Assembly: GCA_049841155.1 (NCBI GenBank)
Contig: JASGHI010000003.1
Coordinates: 1,240,001-1,304,000, forward strand
Source: ZC4RG30 sp049841155
GTDB taxonomy: Bacteria; Pseudomonadota; Gammaproteobacteria; Steroidobacterales; Steroidobacteraceae
Direction: 5' to 3'
DNA length: 64,000 nt
The notes beneath the pieces are model-generated. The model did no database searches. It was not told the origin of the DNA and saw nothing but the letters and a program-made list of their open reading frames with translations. Each line of letters begins with the position of its first letter. The stretch's first letter is position 1. The position numbers and the translations under genes are program-made. This document shows, one piece after another, positions 1-9,688 of this stretch.

Positions 1-121
1 GACTCCGCCAGAAAGTTGTCCTGCGCAGATGAGGAGCAATGCCCGTGCCAGAACGGCTGCGGGAAGCGGGAACGCGGCCTGCGGCGGCTGCGGGGAGTCG
101 GGGTCGTGAACACAGTCACAG

Positions 122-147
122 GCCGGCGGCAACGCATTGCCGCCGGC
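122..147. other. Perfect 11-bp hairpin upstream of flgA
   Basis: Two perfectly complementary 11-base arms (122-132 and 137-147) enclose a 4-base loop. Neither side is followed by a T-tract, so a classical intrinsic terminator is not shown. It sits about 100 bases before the flgA start. Bases 1-249 otherwise hold no gene I can support. Confidence 0.5.
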
Positions 148-249
148 ATGGCGCAGGACTGCCAGAGGTTATCGGCCGGCACTGCCGCAAACTTGAGCGC
201 TCGCGCATGCACGGCCGGATGGCACAGGGATTGCTTTGATCTCCATGCC

Positions 250-981
250 ATGATGAATCCATTCGCGAACGACGGTTCTCCGACAGGCCTGGCTCGCCGC
301 CTGCTGTCCGCGCTGCTGCTGGTTGTTCCCGGCATGGCCGCGGCCCAGTCTTCAGTGCAGGACCTGCCGGCGATCGCCGATGCGGCCACTGCCTTCGTGC
401 GCAGCCAGTTCGGCGCCGGCCCGGGCGTGCTGCACGTCACGGTTGCGCAGCTGGACCCCCGGCTGCGGTTGCCGGCCTGCGACAAGCCACCACAGGGGTT
501 CGCTCCCGCAGCTCTCGTGCCCGGCGCCCGCATGACCATCGGCGTGCGCTGCACTCAACCCCAGTGGTCGGTGTTCGTTCCCGTGAACGTCGAAACCGAA
601 ATGACCGTCCTGACCCTGAACAAGGCCATCGCGCGGCTGGGCAAGCCAGGGCCGGGCGACATCGAACCACGGCGCCTGCGCGTGCCCGGCTTCCCGGCCG
701 ACTATCTGAGCGATCCGGCCGAGCTTGCCGGCCGACATCTGCGCATGCCGGCCGCACCGGGCACCGCGCTGACCACCGCCCTGCTGGTAAAAGACACTCT
801 CATAAGGAGAGGCCAGCGGGTAACGCTGGTCGCCGCAGCCGGCGGTGTGGAGGTGCGGGCCCGCGGCGAGGCCGTAGCCGACGCCTCCCCGGCCGGGAGG
901 GTACGTGTACTGAACCTCGACTCGCGCCGCATCGTGGAAGGGCAGGCCGAGACCGCCGACCGCGTGCGGGTCGACCTGTGA
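250..981 (+). CDS. flgA: Flagellar basal body P-ring formation chaperone FlgA
   Basis: FlgA is a periplasmic chaperone that helps FlgI assemble into the flagellar P-ring. The frame is open from base 16, but I start at the ATG-ATG pair at 250/253. This gives about 243 residues, the usual FlgA length, and puts a signal peptide (LLSALLLVVPGMAAAQ) near the N-terminus. The C-terminal half carries the SAF/FlgA-type region, with GDIEPRRLRVP, a hydrophobic middle, and an ending that includes VRVLNLDSRRIVEGQ and VRVDL, typical of the family. It is followed by flgM and flgN, the usual late-flagellar neighbours. The rest of the flagellar cluster is not in the window. Confidence 0.9.
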   Translation: MMNPFANDGSPTGLARRLLSALLLVVPGMAAAQSSVQDLPAIADAATAFVRSQFGAGPGVLHVTVAQLDPRLRLPACDKPPQGFAPAALVPGARMTIGVRCTQPQWSVFVPVNVETEMTVLTLNKAIARLGKPGPGDIEPRRLRVPGFPADYLSDPAELAGRHLRMPAAPGTALTTALLVKDTLIRRGQRVTLVAAAGGVEVRARGEAVADASPAGRVRVLNLDSRRIVEGQAETADRVRVDL

Positions 982-1003
982 GCCGGACTATTGTGAAATT
1001 CCC

Positions 1004-1030
1004 TAAAGTATCTCCAGCGGCCGCCGATAA
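1004..1030 (+). promoter_or_regulatory. Sigma-28 (FliA) promoter of flgM
   Basis: TAAAGTAT at 1004-1011, an 11-base spacer, then GCCGATAA at 1023-1030. This is an almost perfect match to the FliA consensus (TAAAGTTT, 11 bases, GCCGATAA). It ends 18 bases before the flgM start, so transcription would begin just upstream of the AAGGA ribosome-binding site at 1040-1044. Class 3 control of flgM by FliA is established in enteric bacteria. Confidence 0.92.
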
Positions 1031-1048
1031 CAGCCATGTAAGGACCCC

Positions 1049-1408
1049 ATGAAACTGGATGGAGAAGGGACCGTGTCCAATCGGGTGAGCGGCGTGGAAA
1101 TCCGGCCGGTGCGTACCGCACCAGGCGCGGCGACCAGCAGGAAATCCGGGGAATCCCCCGCCGGCGGCAGCACTGCAGCCGAAGCCGGCGTGGACGTGCG
1201 CATCACCGGCGCGGCCCGCGGCCTCGCGGCGATCGAGCAGCGCCTGCGCGAATTACCGGCCATCGACGAGAACCGCGTCGCCGCCGTGCGCCAGCGCCTC
1301 GAGGACGGCAGCTACCGCATCGATGCCCAGCGCATCGCCGACCGGCTGCTGCATCTGGAACAGGACCTGGATCGCGGCCGTCCGGTGGACGACGCCACGC
1401 TGAAATAA
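1049..1408 (+). CDS. flgM: Anti-sigma-28 factor FlgM
   Basis: FlgM binds and holds FliA (sigma-28) inactive until the hook is complete, then is exported through the flagellar apparatus. The 119-residue product has a disordered N-terminal half rich in G, S, A and P. The C-terminal helical half (about residues 58-115) contains VAAVRQRLEDGSYRIDAQRIADRLL, shown here in parts: the D-G-S-Y motif followed by A-x-x-I-A-x-x-L-L is the sigma-binding signature. ATG at 1049 follows AAGGA and the sigma-28 promoter. flgN starts 9 bases after the stop, so the two are co-transcribed. Confidence 0.93.
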   Translation: MKLDGEGTVSNRVSGVEIRPVRTAPGAATSRKSGESPAGGSTAAEAGVDVRITGAARGLAAIEQRLRELPAIDENRVAAVRQRLEDGSYRIDAQRIADRLLHLEQDLDRGRPVDDATLK

Positions 1409-1417
1409 CCTCCGCGC

Positions 1418-1909
1418 ATGCAAGCCGAAACCTGCCGCGAGCACCTGCAGAGCCTGCTCGCCGATGAAGCCGCGCTGCTGACGCAGCTGGAGAAGCAGCT
1501 CGCGCGCGAGCACGAGCTGCTGGTGAAGAACGATGTCGAAGGCCTCGAGGCCGCGGGCGGCGCCCGCCAGGCCACGGTGGCCTCGCTGCTGCGCGTGGAG
1601 GACGAGCGCCGTTCGCTGTGCCACATGCTCGGCCGCAGCGCCGATGCCGCGGGCATTGCCAGCCTGCTGCGCTGGTGCGACCCCACCGGGACCCTCGCCC
1701 GGGCCCAGGCCCAGGTCACGGAACGCGCCACGGACTGCCGCGCGCAGAACGACCGCAACGGTGCATTGGTCAGCGCACGGCTGACGCGGGTATCCGGAAT
1801 ACTGCGGACGCTCGACCCACCTTCAGGCGCCGCGATCTACGGCGCCGGCGGCGCGCGCCCCGCCGAACTCGGCGCCCACGCCGGCCGCCTGCTCAGCGCC
1901 CAGGCCTAG
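1418..1909 (+). CDS. flgN: Flagellar export chaperone FlgN
   Basis: FlgN is the cytoplasmic chaperone for the hook-filament junction proteins FlgK and FlgL. The 163-residue product is almost entirely helical: an N-terminal stretch with LLADEAALLTQLEKQL, a central R-Q-A-T segment, and a C-terminal region with the N-D-R-N-G-A-L-V motif typical of FlgN proteins. It directly follows flgM. The 3' end faces mmsA, which is convergent, with about 20 bases between the two stops. Confidence 0.88.
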   Translation: MQAETCREHLQSLLADEAALLTQLEKQLAREHELLVKNDVEGLEAAGGARQATVASLLRVEDERRSLCHMLGRSADAAGIASLLRWCDPTGTLARAQAQVTERATDCRAQNDRNGALVSARLTRVSGILRTLDPPSGAAIYGAGGARPAELGAHAGRLLSAQA

Positions 1910-1928
1910 GATCCGCAACGCTCCCGGT

Positions 1929-3431
<1,503 letters not shown>

Positions 3432-3613
3432 GTTGGTCTCGCGCGGGGGCTTCCGCCGGCGTTGCAGGTGTAATCCAGATTCCGCCCCGGCGATCGCGGG
3501 CAGGTCTTGATCACCGTCCCCCGCGGTTTGCTGCAGGCCTGCAGATCATAGTAACCATTCGCGACAGCGTCACCCTCCTGGTGCTGCCGCGTCGGTTTCC
3601 GAAAAGCCGCGGA

Positions 3614-5938
3614 TCAGCTCCCTGAGCCGGGCGAGCTGCAGCGCGGGACCGACGACTGCCCCTGAAGGTCCCCGGTGCTGATGTACTGGTCCAGATACTG
3701 GAAACGCCGCTGCCACCAGTCCACCAGATCGTCGATCTCGCGGGGATAGCCATTGTTCCTGGTCTCCGGCCAGACCCGGAAGTTCTCTTCCTGGGACCTC
3801 TGCAACTTGGCAGCCATGTCGCGGATGTAGCTCTCCATTCCCTGCACTTGCCCGCGCATCTGCTCCCAGCGGGCCTTGTATTGCGCGACGAACAGGGGAT
3901 CCTCGAAGAACCGCAGGAAGAAGTTGTGCTTGCCGATGAGCTGATCGGCCGCAGCAAAATACTGGAAACCGTAACAGCTGTAACCGAAGGCCCAATCGAA
4001 ATCCCACAGCGGCCCCATGGAAATCTTCCCGCCGTTGGCGTCCGAGTCCTTGTACATGTAGCTACTCTTCGGCCACCCGATTTCATCGTTGCCAACCATT
4101 TCGTTGATCATGATGAAATCGACGAAGGTTCCCATATTAATGAGGTCGCGATAGCCACCGCCAGGGAAGAGCGAAGAATCATTCATCGCAAATTCCAGAT
4201 CATTGATCGCATTCTTGACGAAATCATAGCCCGACGGATCAGGCAGATCCTCCGGCGTCTTGATCATGATCGGCAGACTGTAGTACATCGAACGGAACTT
4301 CGGCTCCTCGTCATACCACTGATCAAGCTCCACCAGGAAACCGTCGTTCTCGTCGATGTCGACCCGCCCCTTGCCGGTCTGGTTCTGTTCGGTCAACAGA
4401 TAGTTGCCCACATAACGTCCGTTGACGAACAGTTCCACAGGGAAGGAATGGTGGGGGAACGGAAGCCCGAAGCGCAGACCCATCTCCAGTGCAATGCTGT
4501 TGAGCAGCAGCGTGGGATCCTGATAGTTCGCTAGCAGCACCCAGCTCTTGGCCGCCTCGAGCCCGAACATGGAGGTCTTCTTGTCGAACTTCAGACGATA
4601 GGGTTTTTTGGGATAGTCCCAGGTGCTGTTGCCGCGGCCGCGGACCTGATCCTTATAGTCCCCATGCGCAAACGAATGCGTCGGATCGGCTGGGTCAACA
4701 ACCGTCACATTCGTCTGCAGATAGTTTTCCTTGCTGTTGATTTCCGCTCCGCCCTGCGTGTCGATACGCATCACCGGCAGACCGGTGGTCTGCGGCGACT
4801 TGATCCGCACGGTGTAGGTACGCTGCACGAACTTTCCGGTCGCAACGGTGTAGCTCACGTCGCGGTAGAAGTTGTTCTCGGTGGTACCGCTGACCTGCGT
4901 GATACCGTTGACGGTGACCTGCCCGGATGCCGCGAACTCGGCACGCAGTGCATCCAGGCCGTCGATCCATTCCGTTGCGGTGAAAGAGATGAGGCCGGCG
5001 GCCTCGTCGAGGCTGCCTGCGGACAGCGGCGGCGGCAGACTGAAAGAGGTGATTTCGGCCGGCTGCGGAACGAAGACCTCGACGGAAGCGGTGGCGGTGA
5101 TCGACGGGTTGGCACTGGCGGCAACGGTGAACTCGTAGTGGCCCGCGGCGGCCGGTGGCGTATAGGTCGCAGTATTGCCGCTGTGCGTGAACGTGCCGGC
5201 AACGCTGGTCGGCCAGACGATATCCGTGTTCGCAGCGGCCACGGTTAGCGCGACCGAATCCAGCGATTCCACCTGCGTCGACGTCGGCGTAATGGACAAG
5301 GAGATGGTTGCCGGGTCCGTTCCGGCCACGACCTCGACAGAGGCAGTGGCCGTGATGGAAGGGTTTGCACTGGCGGCAACTATGAACTCGTAGTGGCCTG
5401 CAGCAGTCGGCGGCGTATAGGTCGCAGTGTTGCCACTGTGCGTGAAAGCCCCGTTCACGCTGGTCGGCCAGATGATATCCGTATTCGCAGCCATCACCGT
5501 CAGCGTGACTGAACCGCCGGACTGCACCTGGGATGTCGTAGGTGTGATGGACAGGGAGACGGCCGGATCCGGCATCAGGACCTGGACGACGGCCGTGGCT
5601 GTCTTGGCGGAATCCGCGCTGGCTTTGACGGTGAATTCGTACCGCCCGGCCACGGAGGGCGGAGTATAGGTAGCCGTGTTGCCAGTATGCGTGAAGGTGC
5701 CGGCGACGCTGGTCGGCCAGACGATATCCGTGTTCGCGGCCGTCACGGTCAGCGTGACCGAATCGCCGGACTGTACCTGTGCCACTATCGGCGTGATGGA
5801 CAGGGAGACGGCCGGCGCCGTGCCGGTGCCGTTTCCATTTCCGGTGCTTCCGTCATTGCCACCGCCACCACAGGCGGCGAGCAGCGACAACAACCCCGTC
5901 ATCAACCAATTTTTCTGAAAGCACCGTATTGCAGACAT
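3614..5938 (-). CDS. CotH-kinase family lipoprotein with three Ig-like repeats
   Basis: Predicted surface or periplasmic lipoprotein. The frame is open to 5962, but GGAAAGG lies just before the ATG pair at 5941/5938, giving a classical signal ending in lipobox LLAAC. After a G/N/T-rich linker come three tandem repeats of about 80 residues (SLSITP...DIVWPTSV...GNTATYTPP...ATASVEV). From about residue 390 follows a CotH domain: RGRGNSTW with YPKKPYRLKF, then NEMVGNDEIGWP and a WDFDWAFG motif. CotH proteins are atypical protein kinases first known from Bacillus spore coats. Here the substrate is unknown, and no spore genes are nearby. Function beyond the fold is inference. Confidence 0.85.
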   Translation of the reverse strand: MSAIRCFQKNWLMTGLLSLLAACGGGGNDGSTGNGNGTGTAPAVSLSITPIVAQVQSGDSVTLTVTAANTDIVWPTSVAGTFTHTGNTATYTPPSVAGRYEFTVKASADSAKTATAVVQVLMPDPAVSLSITPTTSQVQSGGSVTLTVMAANTDIIWPTSVNGAFTHSGNTATYTPPTAAGHYEFIVAASANPSITATASVEVVAGTDPATISLSITPTSTQVESLDSVALTVAAANTDIVWPTSVAGTFTHSGNTATYTPPAAAGHYEFTVAASANPSITATASVEVFVPQPAEITSFSLPPPLSAGSLDEAAGLISFTATEWIDGLDALRAEFAASGQVTVNGITQVSGTTENNFYRDVSYTVATGKFVQRTYTVRIKSPQTTGLPVMRIDTQGGAEINSKENYLQTNVTVVDPADPTHSFAHGDYKDQVRGRGNSTWDYPKKPYRLKFDKKTSMFGLEAAKSWVLLANYQDPTLLLNSIALEMGLRFGLPFPHHSFPVELFVNGRYVGNYLLTEQNQTGKGRVDIDENDGFLVELDQWYDEEPKFRSMYYSLPIMIKTPEDLPDPSGYDFVKNAINDLEFAMNDSSLFPGGGYRDLINMGTFVDFIMINEMVGNDEIGWPKSSYMYKDSDANGGKISMGPLWDFDWAFGYSCYGFQYFAAADQLIGKHNFFLRFFEDPLFVAQYKARWEQMRGQVQGMESYIRDMAAKLQRSQEENFRVWPETRNNGYPREIDDLVDWWQRRFQYLDQYISTGDLQGQSSVPRCSSPGSGS
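5072..5815 (-). repeat. Three tandem Ig-like coding repeats of about 245 bp
   Basis: Repeat units lie at about 5815-5576, 5566-5327 and 5311-5072, inside the CotH-family gene. The protein units are nearly identical over the DIVWPTSV and GNTATYTPP segments. The close identity at DNA level suggests recent duplication and a possible site of copy-number change. Confidence 0.85.
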
Positions 5939-6011
5939 CATCCTTTCCGTTGCGCAACTCACACAAACGGAAGGAAGGTTCGCAAATGCTGGCTAGTGCC
6001 GCAAACCACCA

Positions 6012-6026
6012 TGATCATTATGATCA
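6012..6026. promoter_or_regulatory. 7-1-7 palindrome upstream of the CotH gene
   Basis: TGATCATTATGATCA is a perfect 7-1-7 inverted repeat about 75 bases before the CotH-family start. It matches 12 of 14 symmetric positions of the 7-1-7 Fur box (TGATAAT-N-ATTATCA). A Fur or other repressor operator is possible, but no regulator is demonstrated. Confidence 0.4.
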
Positions 6027-6110
6027 CTGCTGCGCACTTTATTTAACGTAGTGCGGCCGGAATGTCGCAATTTGGAGACTGTCGGTGCCTTGAGCAACTC
6101 TCCGGCTTGA

Positions 6111-7202
6111 TCACACGTTGAAGCGGAAGTGCATCACATCGCCTTCGCGCACGAGATACTCCTTGCCTTCGAGCCGCAGCTTTCCGGCTTCCTTCGCACC
6201 TGCCTCACCCTTGCAGGCGATGTAGTCCTCGTAGCCAATCACCTCGGCACGGATGAAGCCACGCTCGAAATCGGTGTGGATCACGCCGGCCGCCTGCGGC
6301 GCCGTGGAACCGGCGCGGACCGTCCAGGCGCGCACTTCCTTCTCACCGGCGGTGAAATACGTCTGCAGGCCGAGCAGCTGGTAGGCCCCGCGGATCACGC
6401 GGTCCAGCCCCGGCTCTTCGAGGCCCAGGTCGGCGAGAAACTCGGCTTTTTCCGCATCTTCCAGCTGCGCGATCTCGGCCTCGATGGCTGCGCACACGGC
6501 AACGACCACGGCACCCTCGCGGCTGGCGCGCTGGCGCACGGCGTCCAGATAGGGATTAGCGGTGAACCCCGACTCGTTCACGTTCGCCACGTACATGATG
6601 GGCTTGAGCGTCAGCAGCTGCAGGTCGCGCAGATCACGCCGCTCCTCTTCCGTCAGCTCCATGGAGCGGGCCGGAGCGCCGCCATCCAGATGCTTCTGCA
6701 GCCGCAGCAGCAGATCGCGCCGGCGCACGGCCTCCTTGTCGCCGGCCTTGGCCGCCTTGGCAGCGCGGTCGGCGGCCTTGTCGACGGTGGCAAGATCAGC
6801 GAGCCCCAGTTCGGTGTCGATCACCTCGATGTCGGCGATCGGATCAATGCGCCCGGCCACGTGCACGATGTCCTCGTTGACGAAGCAGCGCACTACATGC
6901 GCGATGGCGTCGGTCTCGCGGATATGTGCGAGGAACTGGTTACCGAGCCCCTCTCCCTTCGACGCGCCCGCCACCAGCCCCGCGATGTCGACGAACTCCA
7001 TGACCGTGGGCAGCACGCGCTGCGGCTTGACGATGGCGGCAAGCTCCGTGAGCCGCGGATCCGGCACGCCCACCACGCCGACATTTGGATCGATGGTGCA
7101 GAAGGGATAGTTCTCCGCCGCGATCTGCGCCTTGGTGAGCGCATTGAACAGGGTGGACTTGCCGACGTTCGGCAGCCCGACGATTCCGCACTTGATGCCC
7201 AT
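6111..7202 (-). CDS. ychF: Redox-regulated ATPase YchF (Obg-like GTPase family)
   Basis: Cytoplasmic P-loop NTPase that prefers ATP and binds ribosomes; linked to stress responses. The 363 residues match the family length. G1 is GLPNVGKST near residues 8-16; the G2/G3 region has FVDIAGLVAGASKGEGLGN; the altered G4 contains YVANVNE, the change that gives ATP preference. A coiled-coil insertion lies around residues 130-200. The C-terminal TGS-like domain contains FTAGEKEVRAWT and ends in DVMHFRFNV, as in nearly all YchF proteins. It is followed upstream by pth, rplY and prs in the conserved order. Confidence 0.97.
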   Translation of the reverse strand: MGIKCGIVGLPNVGKSTLFNALTKAQIAAENYPFCTIDPNVGVVGVPDPRLTELAAIVKPQRVLPTVMEFVDIAGLVAGASKGEGLGNQFLAHIRETDAIAHVVRCFVNEDIVHVAGRIDPIADIEVIDTELGLADLATVDKAADRAAKAAKAGDKEAVRRRDLLLRLQKHLDGGAPARSMELTEEERRDLRDLQLLTLKPIMYVANVNESGFTANPYLDAVRQRASREGAVVVAVCAAIEAEIAQLEDAEKAEFLADLGLEEPGLDRVIRGAYQLLGLQTYFTAGEKEVRAWTVRAGSTAPQAAGVIHTDFERGFIRAEVIGYEDYIACKGEAGAKEAGKLRLEGKEYLVREGDVMHFRFNV

Positions 7203-7231
7203 TGATGGAAAATCCTGGATTGACCCAAATT

Positions 7232-7822
7232 CTAGACGGCCGGTGCGCGGGTATGCAGCCGCTGCATGGCCGCCGCCGCCCCCTGCTCCAGCAATAGCGG
7301 CACGATGTCCGCGGCCGGCTGCAGTGCCTGCTCCACCGGCTCGCGTTCAGCGGCCGATGTCCGGCCGAGAAGATAAGGCATGACGAGCTCGCGCGAACCC
7401 GGATGCCCCACCCCGACACGCAGGCGCCAGAAGTCTTCGCCAAAATGCGCGATGAGATCCCTGAGGCCATTGTGCCCGCCCGCTCCGCCGCCCTCCTTGA
7501 GCCGCACGGTGCCGGATGGCAGGTCGAGCTCATCGTGCGCGACCAGAAGCTCAGCGGCGGAAATCTTGTAGAACGCCGCCACCGCGGCCGTGACCCGGCC
7601 GCTGCGGTTCATGAAGTCCTGCGGCTTGGCAAGCCAGCACTCGCTGCCCGCGATGCGCACGCGCGCCAGCTCCGCATTGAACTTCGGCTCCAGGCGCAAG
7701 ACACCGCCATGGCGCCGCGCCAGCAGGTCCACGAACCAGAATCCCGCGTTGTGACGCGTGGATTCGTATTCGTGTCCCGGATTGCCCAGGCCCACGATGA
7801 GCTTGACCGCGAGCCCGGGCAT
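7232..7822 (-). CDS. pth: Peptidyl-tRNA hydrolase
   Basis: Releases tRNA from prematurely dissociated peptidyl-tRNA. The 196-residue product carries the family signature: VGLGNPGHEYESTRHNAGF, with the asparagine of GNPG and the catalytic histidine of RHNAGF, then KPQDFMNRSG and HDELDLPSG with the catalytic aspartate. GGGAGGHNGLRD follows. Seven extra N-terminal residues precede the usual KLIVGLGN start. It lies 12 bases downstream of rplY and 29 bases upstream of ychF, so the three are probably one operon. Confidence 0.97.
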   Translation of the reverse strand: MPGLAVKLIVGLGNPGHEYESTRHNAGFWFVDLLARRHGGVLRLEPKFNAELARVRIAGSECWLAKPQDFMNRSGRVTAAVAAFYKISAAELLVAHDELDLPSGTVRLKEGGGAGGHNGLRDLIAHFGEDFWRLRVGVGHPGSRELVMPYLLGRTSAAEREPVEQALQPAADIVPLLLEQGAAAAMQRLHTRAPAV

Positions 7823-7834
7823 CGTGATGCCGGC

Positions 7835-8518
7835 TTACTTCTTGCCGGCGTCCTTCTTGGCATCGGCAGCGCCCGCAGCCGCCGGTGCGCCCGCGGCCGG
7901 CGCCGCAGCAGCCGCCTCGGCGGCAGCCGGCTCCGGCTCCTCGACGCGCGGCGCATGGATGGCCACCACCGGAGGATTGCGGCCCTGGCCCAGCGCCGGC
8001 ACCATGATGCCGGCGGGCAGCTGCAGGTCACGCAGGAACAGCGTCTCGTTGAGGTTCATCTGGCCCATGTCGACCACGATGGCCTCGGGCAGATCCTTCG
8101 GCAAGCACGAGACTTCCAGATCCGACATCAGATGCGACACCAGGCCGCCCTGCAGCTTCACGCCCGGCGAAGTCGCCGCGTTGAGGAAGTGGATCGGCAC
8201 ATGCAGGCGGATGGGCTGGTCGTCCAGCACACGCTGCAGGTCGACGTGCAGCACCAGGTTCTTCGCCGGATGCATCTGCACATCCTTGACGATGGCCGGC
8301 TGCGTCCGGCCCTCGAGCTTCAGCGTGATGATGCTCGAGTAGAACTTCTCGTTGTCGATGATGGTCAGCAGCTGGCGCTGGTCCAGCGTGACGTTCTCGG
8401 CTTCACCTTTGCCACCGTAGAGGATGGCAGGCACCTTGCCCGCATGACGCAGGCGGCGGCTCGCACCCTTGCCCTGGTCCTTGCGGCTGTCGGCGCCGAC
8501 TTCGAATGACTTGGCCAT
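7835..8518 (-). CDS. rplY: 50S ribosomal protein L25/Ctc
   Basis: 5S-rRNA-binding ribosomal protein of the long, two-domain Ctc type. The frame is open from 8548, but the protein begins properly at ATG 8518 (MAKSFEV), with AGGAG 12 bases before it. It shows the L25 core (GKGASRRLRHAGKVPAILYGG) and the C-terminal TL5/CTC domain (DVQMHPAKNLVLHVDLQRV...VPIHFLN). An alanine-rich, lysine-ended tail of about 40 residues follows. At 227 residues it is much longer than the 94-residue E. coli form. It sits between prs and pth, as in many proteobacteria. Confidence 0.95.
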   Translation of the reverse strand: MAKSFEVGADSRKDQGKGASRRLRHAGKVPAILYGGKGEAENVTLDQRQLLTIIDNEKFYSSIITLKLEGRTQPAIVKDVQMHPAKNLVLHVDLQRVLDDQPIRLHVPIHFLNAATSPGVKLQGGLVSHLMSDLEVSCLPKDLPEAIVVDMGQMNLNETLFLRDLQLPAGIMVPALGQGRNPPVVAIHAPRVEEPEPAAAEAAAAAPAAGAPAAAGAADAKKDAGKK

Positions 8519-8596
8519 GATTGGATAGACTCCTGACAGTTGCAACACGACGCGCGCCGCGACCAGCGCGCGCCACCTTCGAAAAATTGATGCGCG

Positions 8597-9550
8597 TTAG
8601 TCGATGTACATCGAGCTGACGGATTCCTCGTCGCGGACGCGGCGGATGGTCTCCGCCAGCAATCCAGCCACCGACAGCACGCGGATGCGGCCGCAGGCCT
8701 TGGCGGCCGGCGACAGCGGAATGGTGTCCGTCACCACCAGCTCGTCGAGCTGCGACTTGCCGATGCGCTCCACCGCCCTGCCGGACAGCACCGGATGAGT
8801 GATGTAGGCCACCACGCGGCGCGCGCCCTCGTTCTTCAGCGCCTCGGCGGCCTGGCACAGCGTGCCGGCGGTATCCACGAGGTCGTCGATGAGCACGCAG
8901 CTGCGGTCCTTCACGTCGCCGATGATGTTCATCACCTTCACTTCGTTGGCGCGCGGGCGGCGCTTGTCGATGATGGCCAGATCCACGTCATCCAGCTGCT
9001 TGGCCAGCGCCCGGGCCCGCACCACGCCGCCCACGTCCGGCGACACCACCACGATGTTCTCGTAGCGCTGGCGCCAGGCATCGGTGAGCAGCACCGGCGA
9101 GCCGTACACATTGTCCACCGGGATGTCGAAGAAACCCTGGATCTGGTCGGCGTGCAGGTCCACGGTGAGCACCCGGTCGACGCCGGCACTCTGCAGCATG
9201 TTCGCGATCAGTTTGGCGGTGATGGGCGAACGCGTGGCGCGCGGACGGCGGTCCTGGCGCGCATAGCCGAAATAAGGGATGACCGCAGTAATGCGCCGCG
9301 CCGAAGCGCGCCGGCAGGCATCCACCATCACCAGCAGTTCCATCAGATGGTCGTTGGCCGGCGGACAGGTGGGCTGGACGAGGAAAATGTCGCGGCCGCG
9401 CACATTTTCCATGATCTCGACGTTCACCTCGCCGTCGCTGAACGTGGTGACGGAAGCGCGGCCCAGCGGCACATTGAGATGGCGGGCGATATCCTGGGCA
9501 AGCGCCGGATTGGCGTTGCCCGTGAAAAGCGCCATCGAGTCGGCGTCCAC
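8597..9550 (-). CDS. prs: Ribose-phosphate pyrophosphokinase
   Basis: Makes PRPP from ribose 5-phosphate and ATP for nucleotide, His and Trp synthesis. The 317 residues match the class I enzyme. Visible are FSDGEVNVEIMENVRG, YFGYARQDRRPRATRSPITAKL (ATP and flexible loop), VDLHADQIQGFFDIPVDN, and the PRPP-binding DDLVDTAGTL. The frame opens with GTG 9550; ATG 9535 (MALFTGNANPALAQ) is the alternative. The GTG form aligns better with the E. coli N-terminus. The upstream ispE and tRNA often found beside prs are absent. Confidence 0.97.
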   Translation of the reverse strand: MDADSMALFTGNANPALAQDIARHLNVPLGRASVTTFSDGEVNVEIMENVRGRDIFLVQPTCPPANDHLMELLVMVDACRRASARRITAVIPYFGYARQDRRPRATRSPITAKLIANMLQSAGVDRVLTVDLHADQIQGFFDIPVDNVYGSPVLLTDAWRQRYENIVVVSPDVGGVVRARALAKQLDDVDLAIIDKRRPRANEVKVMNIIGDVKDRSCVLIDDLVDTAGTLCQAAEALKNEGARRVVAYITHPVLSGRAVERIGKSQLDELVVTDTIPLSPAAKACGRIRVLSVAGLLAETIRRVRDEESVSSMYID

Positions 9551-9661
9551 GCTTGGCTAACCTTTTGATATCACTGGGGAACTCTGAATTATAGCCCAAG
9601 TCCTCGCCAAGTAGCGGATTTTCGTCCAGGTAGAGTCGGGGATACGTGGGGGTCTGCTCCG

Positions 9662-9688
9662 GGCCTGACCGGCGGCGGCGGTCAGGCC
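9662..9688. other. Inverted repeat over the stop of the 1830-residue gene
   Basis: GGCCTGACC (9662-9670) and GGTCAGGCC (9680-9688) form a perfect 9-bp stem around a GC-only loop. The stop codon of the 1830-residue gene (9684-9682) lies in the stem. No T-tract follows on the minus strand, so it is a possible weak terminator or mRNA 3'-end structure. Confidence 0.4.

Noticed and set aside
9551..9681. Possible tRNA beside prs
   Set aside because: Many gammaproteobacteria have a tRNA and ispE here, but no cloverleaf arms or T-loop could be found.
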